Shown here one piece after another: positions 14,780 to 16,714 of a stretch of DNA of 16,714 nucleotides. The notes beneath the pieces were generated by a model. The model saw only the letters and a program-made list of their open reading frames with translations, was not told the origin of the DNA and ran no database searches. The DNA is from Bacillota bacterium (GTDB lineage Bacteria; Bacillota; Clostridia; Lachnospirales; Lachnospiraceae). How positions within the stretch are numbered: the stretch's first letter is position 1; each line of letters begins with the position of its first letter. The stretch is from the NCBI GenBank assembly GCA_023460575.1, contig JAEWPQ010000077.1, positions 1 through 16,714 on the forward strand. Reading direction: 5' to 3'. The position numbers and the translations under genes are program-made.

Positions 14780-14939
14780 CTTTTATTCTCCAATAGTATT
14801 TTTTATAACAACATTAATATTAAAGCAAAATCTTCATATATATTTTTAAATATTTCATTTTATAAACAGAACCCAGGAATTGCGGAAGTAACATTTAATT
14901 TGTCCCCTCTACTTCATATATTAGTAAATCCGAGTTCGA

Positions 14940-14966
14940 TTATAAATCCTGTATAAATCGCAACAT
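14940..14966 (-). CDS. Possible 8-codon leader peptide
   Basis: On the minus strand GGAGG (14981-14977) is followed 10 nt later by ATG and the short frame MLRFIQDL-stop. The ribosome site is better than those of several real genes here. It could be a regulatory leader of the 259-aa gene or the start of a dead gene. Confidence 0.25.
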   Translation of the reverse strand: MLRFIQDL

Positions 14967-15008
14967 GTGAGAGTTTCCTCCGTATATTTAATTATAACTT
15001 AGAATATT

Positions 15009-15017
15009 ATTATACCA
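15009..15017 (-). promoter_or_regulatory. Extended -10 promoter for the 259-aa gene leader
   Basis: Minus-strand TGGTATAAT is a perfect extended -10, 43 nt before the mini-frame and about 230 nt before the 259-aa gene. The -35 is poor. Confidence 0.45.
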
Positions 15018-15118
15018 TTTTATGTTTGATTTAGGGGATCTGTATAAAAAAACATCTCTGAGTCAACGTTTTAAAAAAAGAGACACTGCCAAATGCATCA
15101 GGGCTCAAAATAATAGGC

Positions 15119-15147
15119 TTGATAGTTCAGATAATAAGTATTAACAT
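15119..15147 (+). promoter_or_regulatory. Candidate promoter of the metallopeptidase-like frame
   Basis: TTGATA (15119-15124), 17 bp, TAACAT (15142-15147), 50 nt before the ATG. ATTAC-ATTA-GTAAT just downstream is a small inverted repeat that may be an operator. Confidence 0.35.
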
Positions 15148-15197
15148 TAATTACATTAGTAATAGATGTACATGATTCATAAAGAAAGGTGGTACAT

Positions 15198-16265
15198 ATG
15201 AAAGCTGAAGAATGGTTTAATTCTTGTAGACAAACAAAGCACAAACATCTCGAACAGACCAAGAATGCTCTCAGCCTGCATGATGGCGAATAGATAGTCA
15301 ATATTGAAGATATAACTGCTACTATCGAGCTCCTGAAGAACGATGACTTAAAGTATAGCAATGATACAGTAGTCGATCTAATATGCAAGGTTATACAGGC
15401 ATTTAACAGTGATGAGAAGTTTAAGGATATGATTGAAAAAACACGTATTTTAGTAGACGAATTATATAGTAAGTTAACTGAAGGGCAAGCGTTAGAAATT
15501 TTCTACGATGGATCCTATGCAATTAAGGTTGGAGGACAGATCTATCAAGCATTAGAAATAATTAGTGACTTTATTGGAAGTGCATTCATGCTTATATATG
15601 ATGACTGTTCTACTCCTAACGTTTTACAAGAAATCATAAATTGCAATATTCAGAGAATTAAATATCAAAAAGGCAATAAAGGATACATAGATAATACTGA
15701 CAATGATATAGGCAGGTTGTTGGCTTATCATATGACTGAAGAAGATTCAGATACATATATTAGATACATATGAGAGGTATTTGAAGTCGGACTTGCATAT
15801 CTTATCGGATATGAACTTGGACATCATTATAATATAGATACGACACCAGGTAATGATTGCGAAATTAAACCAAGACCGAAAGTTGAGATTAGCGAAGGAT
15901 TTTTTTAGCATATCCATAGTATAGTGTCTGCTAAGCATGAAAAAGAACTCAAAGCAGATAACTTTGCCTTTAACTTTACCTGCAATTACATTAATGCTAG
16001 TTATCATAAATTCATGCCACATCATGTGCACGGATTGTACACTACATACCTTGCAAGCTCATTAATAGGCGATCCCAAGGCTATTAGCGATAACCACCCA
16101 AGCATAGAATCGAGATATATGTACTTAAATATGCTTATTATATCTGCGTCTTCTATTGATACAGGGCTTTCAATAGCTGATAAACAAGAAAAACTGGTCA
16201 ATCTATTAAATGAAGCAGGAATTGATTTTAATTGGTGTATTAAGAATCAAAAGCAGGATGAGTAA
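15198..16265 (+). pseudogene. Zinc metallopeptidase-like gene with three in-frame stops
   Basis: One frame of 355 sense and internal stop codons plus the final TAA runs from ATG 15198, six bases after AAGGTGG, to TAA 16263-16265. It is interrupted only by TAG 15291-15293, TGA 15771-15773 and TAG 15906-15908; no frameshift is needed. After the TGA the text reads EVFEVGLAYLIGYELGHHYN. In peptidases of the HExxH class this would be GHELGHH, so the first zinc ligand is Tyr205. About 47 codons later comes HEKELKADNFAF, resembling the E-x-x-AD-x-F segment that supplies the third ligand. The remaining regions are unrecognised. Decay is the simplest reading: each stop and the Tyr could arise by single C-to-T changes (CAG, CGA, CAT). 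Pieces between stops appear as 114- and 113-codon frames but are not separate genes. Confidence 0.75.
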
Positions 16266-16557
16266 TCTCTAAATTGCCCTGCACCACGGCAGCTCCCTTG
16301 ACGCTCTTTAAAGTCATTATTTCAGATTTCCAGGGGTTGATAGCAAATCTCATCGTCTTAATGCATCAGGTGGATCCAAATACCGCTGGTTTCCAGCTGC
16401 ACTTCGCGAGTTACCTACTCTCTTGAACTTTTCCGAATTTCTTGACCAACGATCCGGTCTCAAGACGAAGGTAGCAGTCGCTGTCCTTCTAACAGTTTTG
16501 TCGTTTTTATTTTCCGTTACAAGTTGTTGGTTTTTTTATATTCGGGAGGAAATTTAT
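16266..16557. other. Less AT-rich leader region before the right-edge gene
   Basis: The 292 bp here are visibly richer in G and C than the sequence to the left. A small hairpin GCTGG-TTT-CCAGC lies in the 16380s-16390s, followed by the hairpin at 16467-16489 and a TTTTGTCGTTTTT box at 16496-16508. No RNA family was recognised. Confidence 0.45.
16467..16508 (+). terminator. Possible rho-independent terminator
   Basis: GAAGG (16467-16471) pairs with CCTTC (16485-16489), with inner CAG/CTG around TCG, then TAACAGTTTTGTCGTTTTT. The U-rich tract is interrupted and seven bases away, so it may be a weak terminator for the rightward pseudogene or a structured leader. Confidence 0.4.
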
Positions 16558-16714
16558 ATGCAGTTCTACATTGCTACTGCTTCGGACGCAGATTCCGCTG
16601 ACATGGAATGGGAATCTCTTCAGGACTTGGAGGTTTCCGAGGATTTTGACCAGACCTCCCAAGAATTACTTTATTCGATTAACAATAACCTGACGCAAAT
16701 CAATACATACGTTG
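16558..16714 (+). CDS. N-terminus of an unrecognised protein, runs off right edge
   Basis: The ATG at 16558 follows GGGAGGA by seven bases, a strong start. Fifty-two codons without a stop give MQFYIATASDADSADMEWES, then LQDLEVSEDFDQTS and a hydrophilic tail, strongly acidic and soluble. I do not recognise the family. Base composition and codon use are less AT-biased than the genes to the left, which suggests a different origin or the far side of the island boundary. The same frame is open upstream to about 16310 but lacks a start with a ribosome site and crosses the hairpin and T-rich box, so I do not extend the gene. Confidence 0.65.
   Translation, partial: MQFYIATASDADSADMEWESLQDLEVSEDFDQTSQELLYSINNNLTQINTYV

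Larger units (their letters stand above)
14780..15197. other. Divergent intergenic region (418 bp) with leader and promoters
   Basis: No full gene is seen. Leftwards it holds an extended -10 (15009-15017), a mini-frame (14940-14966) and the leader of the 259-aa gene with two copies of AATAGTATTTTT nearby. Rightwards it holds the promoter candidate for the metallopeptidase-like frame. Three in-frame-stop-separated short frames on the minus strand between 14966 and 14880 could be a decayed coding remnant. Confidence 0.45.

Noticed and set aside
14900..14960. tRNA-like GAGTTCGATTATAAATC
   Set aside because: The arms do not pair as a T-stem and no acceptor or anticodon arms were found.
15198..16265. 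Programmed stop-codon readthrough in the metallopeptidase-like frame
   Set aside because: Two kinds of stop are used and the first zinc ligand is lost, so decay is simpler; kept as a finding only because the frame is so well preserved.
16310..16557. Upstream extension of the right-edge frame with a membrane segment
   Set aside because: There is no start with a ribosome site; the hydrophobic part is the translated T-rich box and the strong ribosome site at 16544 favours the ATG at 16558.
1..16714. CRISPR array or cas genes
   Set aside because: No regularly spaced 25-40 bp repeats and no Cas-like proteins were seen.

Overview
The window looks like an accessory or defence-type island from an AT-rich Bacillota genome, probably Clostridia and perhaps Lachnospiraceae-like. 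That inference rests on the low G+C, the strong AGGAGG-type ribosome binding sites, the TATAAT-type promoters, and the mix of IS3, IS21 and IS66 family elements. No housekeeping genes, tRNAs, rRNAs or CRISPR arrays were seen.

Layout, left to right. (1) 1-534: the 5' part of an IS3-family element reading leftwards off the window; its orfA is broken by a one-base deletion. (2) 671-2711, minus strand: a proteasome-beta/HslV-like Ntn hydrolase, a 275-residue protein of unknown function and a 66-residue small protein, possibly one transcription unit. (3) 3123-5141, minus: two adjacent genes with PD-(D/E)XK nuclease signatures. (4) 5142-7060: an abortive-infection (Abi_C/HEPN-like) gene flanked by two diverged direct repeats, which suggests a cassette-like insertion. 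(5) 7187-8728, minus: a third PD-(D/E)XK protein, standing alone. (6) 8801-9388: a decayed IS21 end and istA remnant. (7) 9534-9929, minus: a small hypothetical gene with a near-consensus promoter. (8) 10272-12915: a complete IS66-family element with perfect 8-bp target duplications, inserted in the last codons of an abiH-family gene (now 12904-13809, minus). (9) 14000-14779, minus: a DUF6710-like gene with a long leader. (10) 15198-16265, plus: a metallopeptidase-like frame carrying three in-frame stops and a damaged HExxH motif. (11) 16558 to the edge: the start of an unrecognised gene of visibly different base composition.

The common theme is predicted anti-phage or toxic effectors: an AbiH, an Abi_C/HEPN protein, three restriction-like nucleases and an unusual Ntn hydrolase. 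They are carried as small solo or two- to three-gene units separated by transposon debris, most on the minus strand. The clearest candidate for something undescribed is the Ntn-hydrolase locus at the left. The repeat-flanked Abi cassette and the stop-ridden metallopeptidase frame also deserve a look. All functional statements come from motifs recognised by eye; no database search was run.
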